NCBI RefSeq assembly: GCF_040760005.1
Contig: NZ_CP099760.1
Location: 4,619,501-4,683,500 of the forward strand
Source of the DNA: Pseudomonas sp. stari2
Lineage (GTDB): Bacteria > Pseudomonadota > Gammaproteobacteria > Pseudomonadales > Pseudomonadaceae
DNA length: 64,000 nt
Direction: 5' to 3'
Positions 1 through 7,845 of the stretch are shown here, piece by piece. The number at the start of each line of letters is the position of its first letter. Within the stretch, counting starts at the first letter, position 1. Under the pieces are notes generated by a model, which ran no database searches, was not told where the DNA came from, and saw nothing but the letters and a program-made list of their open reading frames with translations. The translations under genes were made by a program, and so were the position numbers.

Positions 1-417
1 GTTCGGGTTCAAGTGGCTGAACGTGCCTTCGAACTGAAGCTCATCGAATACAACGAACGCTCGATATCCCTGGAAATCGAAGGCCTGCGCCGACGCCACG
101 CCTATCGGCTGCACGACGACCAGCTCTGGCTGTTCACCCGTCCCGGCAGCCTGCGCCTGGTGGATCGAACTCATGCCGTGATCGACAGTCAGACCAGCGT
201 CAGCACCGGCACCTTGAAAGCCCCGATGGATGGCGCAATCATCGATGTGCTTGTCAGCGAAGGCAGCCCGGTCAGCAAAGGCCAGTTGCTGGTGGTGCTG
301 GAGGCGATGAAAATGGAGCACCCGCTCAAGGCCGGCATCGATGGCGTACTCAAGCGGGTGCAGGTCAAGGTCGGCGATCAGGTGAAAAATCGTCAGGTTC
401 TGTTGCAGGTCGAGTAG
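1..417 (+). CDS. Acyl-CoA carboxylase biotin-carrier subunit, C-terminal end (partial)
   Basis: The reading frame is open from the first base, so the gene begins before the window; the GTG at 13 is not a credible start. The last 70 or so residues form a biotinyl/lipoyl carrier domain with the biotinylation motif EAMKMEH, whose second lysine-flanking Met-Lys-Met centre carries the biotin. Such a domain ends the alpha subunit of 3-methylcrotonyl-CoA (LiuD), geranyl-CoA (AtuF) and related carboxylases, in which biotin carboxylase, a linker and the carrier are fused. The next gene is an exonuclease, not a leucine-pathway gene, so the substrate cannot be assigned from what is visible. Confidence 0.9.
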   Translation, partial: VRVQVAERAFELKLIEYNERSISLEIEGLRRRHAYRLHDDQLWLFTRPGSLRLVDRTHAVIDSQTSVSTGTLKAPMDGAIIDVLVSEGSPVSKGQLLVVLEAMKMEHPLKAGIDGVLKRVQVKVGDQVKNRQVLLQVE

Positions 418-486
418 TCACCGCGCGCATCCGCAAGGTTTGACTACGCTCTGAATAATCAGGACGCGGAAATCAGGAACCCTGCG

Positions 487-1029
487 ATGCCCCATTGGCT
501 GGTCATAGATCTGGAAGCCACCACCGATGAGGGTGGCTGGCCGGTTACGGAAATGGAGATCATCGAGATCGGCGCCACGCTGGTGGATCGTGCCGGTCGC
601 GAGCAGGATCACTTTCAACGCTTCGTCAAACCGACGCGTCGGCCACTGCTGACGCCGTTCTGTCGCGAACTCACGCATATCACCCAGGCCAATATCGACG
701 CGGCACAGCCGCTGACCGACGTCTGGCCGGCGTTCGAGCGCTGGCTCGGTCAGCACCAGACACGCCTTGAAGGCTGGGCCAGCTGGGGCGATTACGACCG
801 CAAGCAATTGCTTCAGGAATGGCAGCGCCTGCAACTCGACAGCGCGCTGAGCCGTGTGCCGCACATGAACCTCAAACAACGCTTTGCCAAGGCCCGACGT
901 CTCGAACGACCTCTTGGACTCAATGGCGCCCTGCAACTGGCGGGCATGCAGTTCACCGGTCAGCAGCACCGGGCACTGGAGGATGCACGTAATACCGCCC
1001 GATTATTGCCGCTGGCGCTGCCGCTCTAG
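487..1029 (+). CDS. DEDDh 3'-5' exonuclease (ERI1/KapD-like)
   Basis: This 180-residue protein is a single exonuclease domain of the DEDDh family. The first acidic pair lies in VIDLEATT near residue 9, and the last motif is the HRALEDARNTARL stretch near residue 160, with the His and Asp that bind metal and activate water. Similar proteins trim single-stranded DNA or RNA 3' ends; the substrate here is unknown. The ATG follows an AGGAA ribosome site. It stands alone between a carboxylase gene and ppnP, and a 69-base gap separates it from the former. Confidence 0.85.
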   Translation: MPHWLVIDLEATTDEGGWPVTEMEIIEIGATLVDRAGREQDHFQRFVKPTRRPLLTPFCRELTHITQANIDAAQPLTDVWPAFERWLGQHQTRLEGWASWGDYDRKQLLQEWQRLQLDSALSRVPHMNLKQRFAKARRLERPLGLNGALQLAGMQFTGQQHRALEDARNTARLLPLALPL

Positions 1030-1110
1030 CGCAGGTGACGACGCCCTGAGCCTTGTGCATACTGGCCAACCTTTTTGACCCTTTTAAGCCCTTTTCGAGA
1101 GGAATCGCCC

Positions 1111-1395
1111 ATGTTTAAAGTCAACGAGTACTTCGACGGCACCGTCAAGTCGATCGCCTTTGGCACTGCTGAAGGTCCTGCGACCATCGGCGTCATGGCC
1201 CCGGGCGAATACGAATTCGGCACCAGCCAGCGTGAAATCATGCACGTGGTGTCCGGCGCACTGACCGTCAAACTGCCGGACAGCAGCGACTGGGAAACCT
1301 TCGCTGCAGGCAGCCAGTTCAACGTGCCAGCCAACAGCAAGTTTCAGCTGAAAGTGGCCGTCGACACCGCTTACCTGTGCGAATACCGCGGCTGA
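1111..1395 (+). CDS. ppnP: Pyrimidine/purine nucleoside phosphorylase PpnP
   Basis: The 94-residue protein matches the DUF1255 cupin family throughout, from [10 protein letters not shown] to the end AYLCEYRG. PpnP enzymes phosphorolyse several nucleosides to base and ribose-1-phosphate. The ATG at 1111 is preceded by GAGAGGAA; an upstream in-frame start at 1075 would add residues foreign to the family. The gene ends at a strong terminator shared with the convergent MOSC gene. Confidence 0.9.
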   Translation: MFKVNEYFDGTVKSIAFGTAEGPATIGVMAPGEYEFGTSQREIMHVVSGALTVKLPDSSDWETFAAGSQFNVPANSKFQLKVAVDTAYLCEYRG

Positions 1396-1420
1396 AACCA
1401 CGGTTTTCTGCGGCAATAAA

Positions 1421-1450
1421 AAATGCCCGTGTCCTTGGACACGGGCATTT
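1421..1450. terminator. Bidirectional intrinsic terminator
   Basis: A perfect 13-base stem (1421-1433 with 1438-1450) closes a four-base loop, and A- and T-runs flank the two sides. It lies between the convergent ppnP and MOSC genes and can end transcription both ways. Confidence 0.9.
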
Positions 1451-1466
1451 TTCGTTTCGGGGCAGA

Positions 1467-2273
1467 TTACTCGAGGATTTCCACCGGCATGCCGACTTCG
1501 AGTCGACCGTTGCTGTCATTGACCAGGTTCTGACCGAACATCGCACCATCGGCCTGGGCGCGGGTCTTCTGCAGGGTCGCCAGTGGTTCGCGGTCAGCGC
1601 TGCGTTCACCGGTCTGCGGATCGATGGTGGTGAGAATGCACCGCGAGCATGACTTGACCACGCGGAACTCGACATCGCCGATGCGGATGCGCTTCCAGCC
1701 ATCCTCGGCATACGCCTCACTGCCTTCGATCACCAGGTTCGGCCGGAACCGCAGCATTTCCAGCGGGCGCCCGACTTCCTGCGACAGATGTTGCAGCGAC
1801 GCCTCGCCAATCAGCAGCAACGGGAAACCGTCGGCGAACGCCACCTGGTCGTCATCGTTGCCGTACCCGGCTGCAGTCGTACGGGCGCGATCCAGCGGCA
1901 CTTGCACCAGACGGGTCGGTTTGCCGATGAACTCGCTGACCCAGCGGGCCGCTTCTTCGCCGGCATCAGGCACGCGCAGGGTGTCGCGCCAGATGGTCAC
2001 GCCGCGCAGTTCGGCTTCGTTGCCCGGCAAGGCGATATCGATCGCCGAATGCCCCGGCGCATCGAGGGTCAGGCCACCGTCGGCATTCCACAGCGCCGAC
2101 AACTGGCTCATCTTCGCTTCGGCACGCTGAGTCAGGAAACGCCCGCTGGCCTCATCCACCAGCATCCAGCGTCGATCGCCCTCAAGCCCCAGTTTGTCCA
2201 GGCCGATCCCTTGCAGAACCTCGCCCTTGCCGGATTTCAACGGGTAACGATAAAGCGCGCTCAGACGCAGCAT
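1467..2273 (-). CDS. MOSC domain protein (YcbX-like)
   Basis: The 268-residue protein has an N-terminal MOSC beta-barrel domain (starting LRLSALYRYPLKSGKG) followed by a MOSC domain that contains the conserved Cys in the SCSRCILTTIDPQTG stretch. The family binds the molybdenum cofactor; E. coli YcbX reduces N-hydroxylated bases. The C-terminal ferredoxin domain of YcbX is missing, so electrons must come from another protein. ATG at 2273 has GGGAG six bases upstream; a TTG at 2279 is less likely. Molybdenum cofactor genes lie 5.5 kb away. Confidence 0.85.
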   Translation of the reverse strand: MLRLSALYRYPLKSGKGEVLQGIGLDKLGLEGDRRWMLVDEASGRFLTQRAEAKMSQLSALWNADGGLTLDAPGHSAIDIALPGNEAELRGVTIWRDTLRVPDAGEEAARWVSEFIGKPTRLVQVPLDRARTTAAGYGNDDDQVAFADGFPLLLIGEASLQHLSQEVGRPLEMLRFRPNLVIEGSEAYAEDGWKRIRIGDVEFRVVKSCSRCILTTIDPQTGERSADREPLATLQKTRAQADGAMFGQNLVNDSNGRLEVGMPVEILE

Positions 2274-2385
2274 GGCCAACTCCCTGATGGGTGAAAAACG
2301 CCACCCTATACGAGCTGGGTCGCCGAATCAAAGGCCGGAGAATGAGGAAGCGAACTAGCTCGCTTCCGCTGCAACCGCGTCGTGA

Positions 2386-3321
2386 TCAGGCCGGGACTTC
2401 GTCGAGCATCAGGCGCTGACGAACTACATCGACCAGCTTGTCCGGCTGGAACTTGGAGAGGAAGTTGTCACAGCCGACCTTCTTCACCATCGAGTCGTTG
2501 AAACTGCCGGACAGCGAGGTGTGCAATACCACATACAAGCCACGCAGACGCGGGTCGTTGCGGATTTCGGTGGTCAGGCGATAGCCGTCCATCTCCGGCA
2601 TTTCGGCGTCGGTGAACACCATCAGCAGTTTGTCGGTCATGTTCACCCCGGTGTCCGCCCAGGCCTTGAGCATGTTCAGGGCTTTAAGGCCGTCGCTGGC
2701 GATATGCATCTTCACGCCCAACTGGCCGAGGGTGTCGCGCAATTGCGAGAGCGCCACGTTGGAGTCGTCCACCAGCAACACTTCGCGGCCACGGGCGCGT
2801 TCCAGCACCGGATCGTCCAGTTTGTCGCGAGAAACCTTGGCGTTGTACGGCACGATTTCGGCGAGGACCTTCTCGACGTCGATGATTTCCACCAGTTGAT
2901 CGTCAACCTTGCTGATGGCGGTCAGGTAGTGCTGGCGGCCGGCGCTGGTCGGCGGCGGCAGGATGGCTTCCCAGTTCATGTTGACGATGCGGTCCACACC
3001 ACCGACGAGGAACGCCTGCACGGAGCGGTTGTACTCGGTGACGATGATCGTGCTGTTGGGGCCCGGTACCAGCGGACGCATGCCGATCGCCTGGGACAGG
3101 TCGATCACCGGCAGGGTCTGGCCGCGCAGGTTGACCACACCGCAGACAAACGGGTGACGCTGAGGCATCAGGGTCAGCTTCGGCAGTTGCAGGACTTCCT
3201 GAACCTTGAACACGTTGATCGCGAACAATTGGCGCCCGGCCAGCCGAAACATGAGAATTTCCAGGCGATTCTCACCCACCAGTTGCGTGCGTTGGTCTAC
3301 CGTATCGAGAATGCCGGCCAT
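2386..3321 (-). CDS. Chemotaxis coupling protein CheV
   Basis: CheV joins an N-terminal CheW-like domain (about residues 20-160, LAGRQLFAINVFKVQEV) to a C-terminal receiver (about 180-305) with the acidic pair in LLVDDS and the phospho-acceptor Asp in MVFTDAEMPEMDGY. It couples chemoreceptors to CheA, and its phosphorylation tunes adaptation. The chosen ATG at 3321 (311 aa) follows AGGAG; a longer frame from 3405 adds 28 residues without family support. It diverges from an HPt-like gene, and the gap holds an exact palindrome. Confidence 0.9.
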   Translation of the reverse strand: MAGILDTVDQRTQLVGENRLEILMFRLAGRQLFAINVFKVQEVLQLPKLTLMPQRHPFVCGVVNLRGQTLPVIDLSQAIGMRPLVPGPNSTIIVTEYNRSVQAFLVGGVDRIVNMNWEAILPPPTSAGRQHYLTAISKVDDQLVEIIDVEKVLAEIVPYNAKVSRDKLDDPVLERARGREVLLVDDSNVALSQLRDTLGQLGVKMHIASDGLKALNMLKAWADTGVNMTDKLLMVFTDAEMPEMDGYRLTTEIRNDPRLRGLYVVLHTSLSGSFNDSMVKKVGCDNFLSKFQPDKLVDVVRQRLMLDEVPA

Positions 3322-3772
3322 CAATGACTCCTGGGCTGTTCTGGTGAATTCATTAAAGGGGGTTATCGGCTGATTCCGGCCAATCTTGATCCCCATACAA
3401 ATCACCTACAAAATGCCATGAGAAGGCATTGATGTCACATTAACATCATGCTTTACTGCCTCCGTGATTTCATCTGCTACATTTTCTGCGGCGCGACCTC
3501 GGTTTGCGCGGCAGGTTCCCGTGTCTAAGGGATTCCCCTAGTAACAATCAGGCCCAACCTGATGTTCGCAATATCCAATAGCCATTAATGTGACGCCATT
3601 CTCATTGCATGAACGGAGTCAGGCTTTTGTGTGCGATCGCAGGTCAGTGGAAACTCACCCTCTCGAAACCCCTGTCAAAAGCCTCGGCACCGCAGGGCGC
3701 GATCTCACGACGGTTCATGATCGTCGACACACACGACATTCGCTCATCAGACATGACGTTGTGGAGATAAGC
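3322..3772. promoter_or_regulatory. Divergent control region between cheV and the HPt-like gene
   Basis: These 451 bases hold no credible gene. A 19-base palindrome, TGATGT-N7-ACATCA, sits at 3430-3448, 109 bases before the cheV start. The decamer GTCACATTAA inside it (3434-3443) recurs inverted at 3585-3594, on the side of the HPt-like gene. This suggests one regulator acting on both genes; the regulator cannot be named. Confidence 0.45.
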
Positions 3773-4243
3773 ATGCCGAACGACCGTAAAGAGTGGGCGC
3801 AGCGGTTCCCCGAATTTCTTGTCGAGGCTGAAACGCTCCTGGCCAAGTCCGAAGAGTGCCTGAGTCATTTACAACTGATCAGCAATGACAAGGACGCCAT
3901 CGACTGCATGCTCAGCAGCCTGCTCAAACTGGCGAACAAGGCTGACGCCCTCGCATTGGTGGCAGTGTCCGAATTCTGCCTGCACCTGCACGGCCTGCTC
4001 ACTCAGACGCAGGATCATGTCGACCTGCATGCCCAGGCGCTCGACGCCCTGAAAGATTGCTTCACCTTGATGGCCTGGCAACTTGAACTGGTCGACCAGA
4101 GCACCGGCCAGTTGAGCCTGGACGAAAGCGAGCAGACGTCCCTCATCGAAGCGTTCGCCTTCCAGGTCGGACAGAGCCAGTTTCAGCCGCCGCTTAGTGC
4201 CAAACCCTTGTCCCTCGTGTCATACGCGGAGCGGCAAGCGTAA
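3773..4243 (+). CDS. Small HPt-like protein lacking the phospho-histidine
   Basis: I do not recognise a named family with certainty. The 156-residue protein begins FPEFLVEAETLLAKSEECL, which resembles the first helix of CheA-type histidine phosphotransfer (HPt) domains. The stretch at residues 45-76 lines up with the helix that usually reads H-x-x-K-G, but here it reads LLKLANKADA with no His. The fold may be kept while phosphotransfer is lost. The ATG follows GGAG at seven bases; a start at 3590 would add 61 poorly structured residues. It diverges from cheV, which suggests a chemotaxis link (inference). The last 30 residues are low in structure. Confidence 0.6.
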   Translation: MPNDRKEWAQRFPEFLVEAETLLAKSEECLSHLQLISNDKDAIDCMLSSLLKLANKADALALVAVSEFCLHLHGLLTQTQDHVDLHAQALDALKDCFTLMAWQLELVDQSTGQLSLDESEQTSLIEAFAFQVGQSQFQPPLSAKPLSLVSYAERQA

Positions 4244-4728
4244 TCGAGTGCACGCCGGGCCCATTGCAGGCCGTTAGTTCGAGCCATCGAATGTCGCAAT
4301 TGAATAACTCATGCCTGCCAGCGACAACCTCAAATAAATACGCTCCAACATGCAGACTGGCCATCGTTGAAGTCAGGGTTTACCTGTGTATGAAAATTGA
4401 AAACTTCAGGTTTCATCGATAATTATCGATCCCAATAAATCAACTTTTTCCATTATGGAACTCGCGTCCAAATGGCGTAATTCCTGACTCTTTGGACATA
4501 TAGGGTGAACGCGACCAACGGTATGTTAAGTGGTATTATGCCGCCCGTTAGTTGCTTTCACTTAATGGCACAGTGACTTCAATGATCGGGCCCCACCGAA
4601 GTTGGCAGTCAATTATCGATCACTGAACCGTATTGAAACCAACAACCTGAATCACAGATTTTCAGACAGAGACCGCCGGCCACTCCGCCCGGTCTACCCG
4701 CAGCGAACATCCATTGGCTCCATCCGCT
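4244..4728. promoter_or_regulatory. AT-rich region before the NarL-type two-component pair
   Basis: These 485 bases have no convincing gene. They include an exact 16-base palindrome ATCGATAATTATCGAT at 4415-4430. Its half AATTATCGATC recurs in the same orientation at 4611-4621, 190 bases on. The base composition is clearly AT-richer than the neighbours. It probably holds the promoter of the kinase/regulator pair. Confidence 0.4.
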
Positions 4729-5622
4729 ATGTACGCCAGCCTCAAGTCAATCACCACATGGCCACCCTCCCGAGAAAACGCGCGCAGGTTCACGCTCACG
4801 CTTTGCATTGGCGCGGCGGTGGGCAGCCTGCTGACTTATGGTTTGTCTGCACCGCTGTCGTTTGGTCTGCTTTTGATCAATCTGGCAGCTGCCGGCTGTG
4901 TCTGGACACAGCATCGCCTGTCGCGCAAGTCGATTAAGTTTCAGCCTCAGGAACTGGCCGATCGATTACTCGAAGTTCAGGAAAACGAACGTCACCGCCT
5001 CAGTCGCGAATTGCACGACGATATTGGCCAGTTGCTGACCGCCGCCAAGCTGCAGAGCGAATGGCTCAAGCGACGGCTGCCGGACGAATTGCAGGAACAG
5101 TGTTCGGCACTCTGCGACACCCTTGAGGAAACCCTCAATAAAGTCCGCGACGTTTCGGCCATTCTCAATCCACGGCAACTGACCAGCCTTGGCCTGGAAG
5201 CCAGTCTGCGTGCGCATCTGCTCAAGACATTGACCAACACTTCGGTGCACTGGAGCCTGGACTGTCAGCAGCGTTTGAACGGCATTCCCGAAGAAATGGC
5301 AGTCGCCGCGTTCCGCATCACCCAGGAAGCCGTGACCAACATCCTGCGTCATGCGCAGGCCAAGAACCTGCTGATCCGCGTGCAACGCCTTCCCCAAGGC
5401 TTGACCCTGCTGATCAGCGATGACGGTCTGGGCTTTGCCCCGGCCGCCAATCCCGGTCGTGAAGGACAACGAGGCATGGCCGGGATGGCCGAGCGGATCG
5501 AGCAACTGGGCGGCAGCCTGAGCGTGACGAGCGAACCGGGCAAAGGCACTCAAATCGAAGCACTATTCCCCTGGGCGCCCCGTGCACTCGAGCGGGCCAG
5601 TACGAATAAGGTTATGCGTTGA
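4729..5622 (+). CDS. Sensor histidine kinase, NarX/UhpB type (HisKA_3)
   Basis: The 297-residue protein has two hydrophobic N-terminal segments (about residues 20-60) with almost no periplasmic loop, then a HisKA_3 dimerisation domain with the phospho-acceptor His96 in RLSRELHDDIGQLL, and an HATPase domain (N-box ITQEAVTNILRHA; G-box DDGLGF and GQRGMAGMAERI). It should phosphorylate the regulator encoded next, whose start overlaps its stop codon. With so small an input domain the signal is probably membrane-borne or reaches it from inside. ATG 4729 is preferred over TTG 4714. Confidence 0.88.
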   Translation: MYASLKSITTWPPSRENARRFTLTLCIGAAVGSLLTYGLSAPLSFGLLLINLAAAGCVWTQHRLSRKSIKFQPQELADRLLEVQENERHRLSRELHDDIGQLLTAAKLQSEWLKRRLPDELQEQCSALCDTLEETLNKVRDVSAILNPRQLTSLGLEASLRAHLLKTLTNTSVHWSLDCQQRLNGIPEEMAVAAFRITQEAVTNILRHAQAKNLLIRVQRLPQGLTLLISDDGLGFAPAANPGREGQRGMAGMAERIEQLGGSLSVTSEPGKGTQIEALFPWAPRALERASTNKVMR

Positions 5623-6278
5623 CTTGTAACTTACTTCTGGTGGATGACCACTCGCTGATCAGGGCCGGCGTGCGCGCTCTGGTGCTGGATATTCCCGGTT
5701 ATGCGGTAATCGGCGAAGCCAATGACGGCTCGCAGTTGCTTGAAATGGTCGAGCAACTGAACCCCGATATCGTCTTGCTGGATATTTCCATGAGAGAAAC
5801 CGGCGGCCTGGAGGCGTTGCAACGGCTCAGACGGGTTCGTCCGCACAGCAAGGTGCTGATTCTGTCGATGCACACCGACCCTGCGTTGATCATGCAGGCA
5901 CTGGAATCCGGTGCCCACGGTTATCTGCTCAAGGACACCACGGCCACCGAGCTCGAACATGCGCTGGAAGCCCTGCGCAACAATGAACGCTACCTGAGCC
6001 CGGCCATCGCCCACACTGTGATCAATCAGGCACTGACCCGCAATCAGAAGCTGCAACCGGAAGTCGCCGACTCACATAACCTGACAGCGCGCCAGCTGGA
6101 AATCCTGCGCCTGATCGTGCGCGGCAAGTCCACCCGCGAGATCGCCAATGGTCTGGGCCTGAGCATCAAGACCGTGGAAACTCACCGCTCGCAGATCATG
6201 AAACGCCTGCAGATTTACGATGTGGCCGGGCTGGTGCTGTTTGCCGTACGGGAACAGATCATCAGTCTGGACGACTGA
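5619..6278 (+). CDS. NarL/FixJ-type response regulator
   Basis: The 219-residue protein has an N-terminal receiver (LLLVDDHSLIRAGVRAL; phospho-acceptor Asp55 in IVLLDISM) and a C-terminal LuxR-type helix-turn-helix (LTARQLEILRLIVRGKSTRE, then SIKTVETH). The start is TTG at 5619, which overlaps the kinase stop by three bases, so the two are translationally coupled; the ATG at 5614 is in another frame. Its 3' end overlaps the convergent yegS gene by 17 bases. Targets are unknown; the palindrome at 4415 is a candidate. Confidence 0.88.
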   Translation: MTCNLLLVDDHSLIRAGVRALVLDIPGYAVIGEANDGSQLLEMVEQLNPDIVLLDISMRETGGLEALQRLRRVRPHSKVLILSMHTDPALIMQALESGAHGYLLKDTTATELEHALEALRNNERYLSPAIAHTVINQALTRNQKLQPEVADSHNLTARQLEILRLIVRGKSTREIANGLGLSIKTVETHRSQIMKRLQIYDVAGLVLFAVREQIISLDD

Positions 6279-7179
6279 CGCGCGGCGTCCTGCCCAATAG
6301 CGGCGAGTTTTCCGGCAAGTGCACACGCAACGCCGCCGGACGCGCCGCAAACCGCAGACTGTCTCCTTCCAGAGGCTCGCCATCGAGATTGATGCAGAGC
6401 CCTTCGGCGACCTTGATTTCGACCCACGGCAAACGCGTGCGCACAAACATGTTGTCGATGCCGAACCCGTCGCTGAGCAGATTTTTCAGTGTGCCAACCA
6501 ATTCCTGCGGGGCCGGCAGGATGCTGATATCCAGCAGGCCGTCATCCGCTAATGCCTCTGGGCACAATACATGCCCTCCGCCCGCTTGGCGGCCGTTGCC
6601 GATGCCCAGCGCGAGCAGCTCACCGCGCCAATGGAAATCCGGCCCCTGCAATTCGCCATAGGCGGCGTGCAGCTCACTGAATCGCGACAAGCCTGTAAAC
6701 AGATAGGCCGCGCCCCCGAGTACCTTTTTCAGATCTTCCGAGGTATTGGCGGTGACCTGACTGCCAAACCCGCCCGTGGCCATGTTCAGGAATATCTGCC
6801 CGCCCACCTCCCCCAGATCGATCTCACAGGCAGGTGCATCAAGCAACTCGAGTGCCTCATCCGGCTCCAGAGGAACACCGGCCGCGCGAGAAAAATCGTT
6901 GGCAGTGCCCAGAGGCAACAACACCAGACTGGCCTTGCCCGGGTGAGCCGCCAGGGCCTCGGCGATATCACGCAAGGTGCCATCGCCACCGCCAGCAATG
7001 ATCTGCCCGAATCCGGCAGCCAGAGCTTCTTCGACCAGACGCTGGGCATCGCCGGCTTCCCAGGTCAGGCGTACAGCCAATTCCCAGCCCTGCTTGCGTT
7101 TGCGCTCAACAGCGGCACGAACCGCTTCGTTGAGTGCCTGCTTGCCATGCAGAATTAACAATGCCCTGCGTTCACTCAT
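6262..7179 (-). CDS. yegS: Lipid kinase YegS
   Basis: The 305-residue protein is of the diacylglycerol-kinase catalytic family. The nucleotide-binding GGGDGTLRDIAEAL lies at about residues 63-76, and a second glycine-rich stretch (LLPLGTANDFSRAAG) follows at about 92. YegS phosphorylates lipids such as phosphatidylglycerol in vitro. The ATG follows GGGAGTG. It converges on the response regulator gene with a 17-base overlap at the 3' ends. Confidence 0.88.
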   Translation of the reverse strand: MSERRALLILHGKQALNEAVRAAVERKRKQGWELAVRLTWEAGDAQRLVEEALAAGFGQIIAGGGDGTLRDIAEALAAHPGKASLVLLPLGTANDFSRAAGVPLEPDEALELLDAPACEIDLGEVGGQIFLNMATGGFGSQVTANTSEDLKKVLGGAAYLFTGLSRFSELHAAYGELQGPDFHWRGELLALGIGNGRQAGGGHVLCPEALADDGLLDISILPAPQELVGTLKNLLSDGFGIDNMFVRTRLPWVEIKVAEGLCINLDGEPLEGDSLRFAARPAALRVHLPENSPLLGRTPRVSRPD

Positions 7180-7608
7180 TTTGTGTCACTCCCGGAATTG
7201 AATCAGCTCGGGACATCTTGACCCTCACGGCACGTAAAAGAGCCGTCGCAATCCCAAGTATTTCCAGTACCCCCTTTCACTCGTCCTACAAGGCGGTATT
7301 TTTTCGTACGGAATGTAAGGAATCGGCTCAATTGACCCACCCTGGCCATTGGTACACCGTGTGTCGGTGGCAACAATTTTCAACCCGATAACACAAGGAT
7401 GTGCAGGTAATGAGTCAAAACATCATCAGGACTTTCGATCATTCGAGTAGCCGTTTCTGCCGGCAGAAACTCATGGCAGCAGGCGGGTATTTCCATGCAC
7501 AGCCATAAAGCAAGAATGCCAGTGAGTCCGGTTGCCCCCCTCTCCGACAGTCGCGCCAGTCAAAAAGCCGAATTCAACAGCTGTACCAAAAACACTGGAG
7601 AAACCGTT
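7180..7608. promoter_or_regulatory. Region between yegS and the XhlA-like gene
   Basis: These 429 bases hold no supported gene; short frames here lack family features. An exact 18-base palindrome, GTTTCTGCCGGCAGAAAC, lies at 7453-7470, about 140 bases before the XhlA-like start. I see no clear promoter hexamers. Confidence 0.35.
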
Positions 7609-7803
7609 ATGGAACCTCGTGTCACCGAGCTGGAAACCCACCTCAAGTACATCCGCCGTGACATGGACGAAGTAAAGGGAGACGTCAAAGCCATCAAGCA
7701 CCGTCTCGCCTACTCCGCAGGTGCCACAGCGGTGGTTCTTGGATTGTTGGGCTGGGTTGCCAATAGTCGCTTCGACCAGCTCGTTGCACTGATCAGCCGT
7801 TGA
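7609..7803 (+). CDS. Small membrane-anchored coiled-coil protein (XhlA-like)
   Basis: The 64-residue protein has an amphipathic N-terminal helix rich in heptads (VTELETHLKYIRRDMDEVKG) and one C-terminal membrane segment (TAVVLGLLGWVA). This layout resembles the hemolysin XhlA family, which goes with holins, but no lysis genes are nearby and it may be a stand-alone membrane protein. The ATG at 7609 follows GGAGAAACC; a start at 7495 would add a disordered 38-residue lead. Confidence 0.65.
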   Translation: MEPRVTELETHLKYIRRDMDEVKGDVKAIKHRLAYSAGATAVVLGLLGWVANSRFDQLVALISR

Positions 7804-7813
7804 CGGACTGAAG

Positions 7814-7836
7814 TGCAGGCCCATGACGAGCCTGCA
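7814..7836. terminator. Weak stem-loop after the XhlA-like gene
   Basis: A seven-base perfect stem TGCAGGC/GCCTGCA closes a nine-base loop between two convergent genes. Only a three-T run follows, so termination is uncertain. Confidence 0.35.
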
Positions 7837-7845
7837 TTTCAATGA

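Noticed and set aside
7609..7803. Prophage lysis module, suggested by the XhlA-like gene
   Set aside because: No endolysin, holin, tail or integrase genes are near; the neighbours are housekeeping genes.
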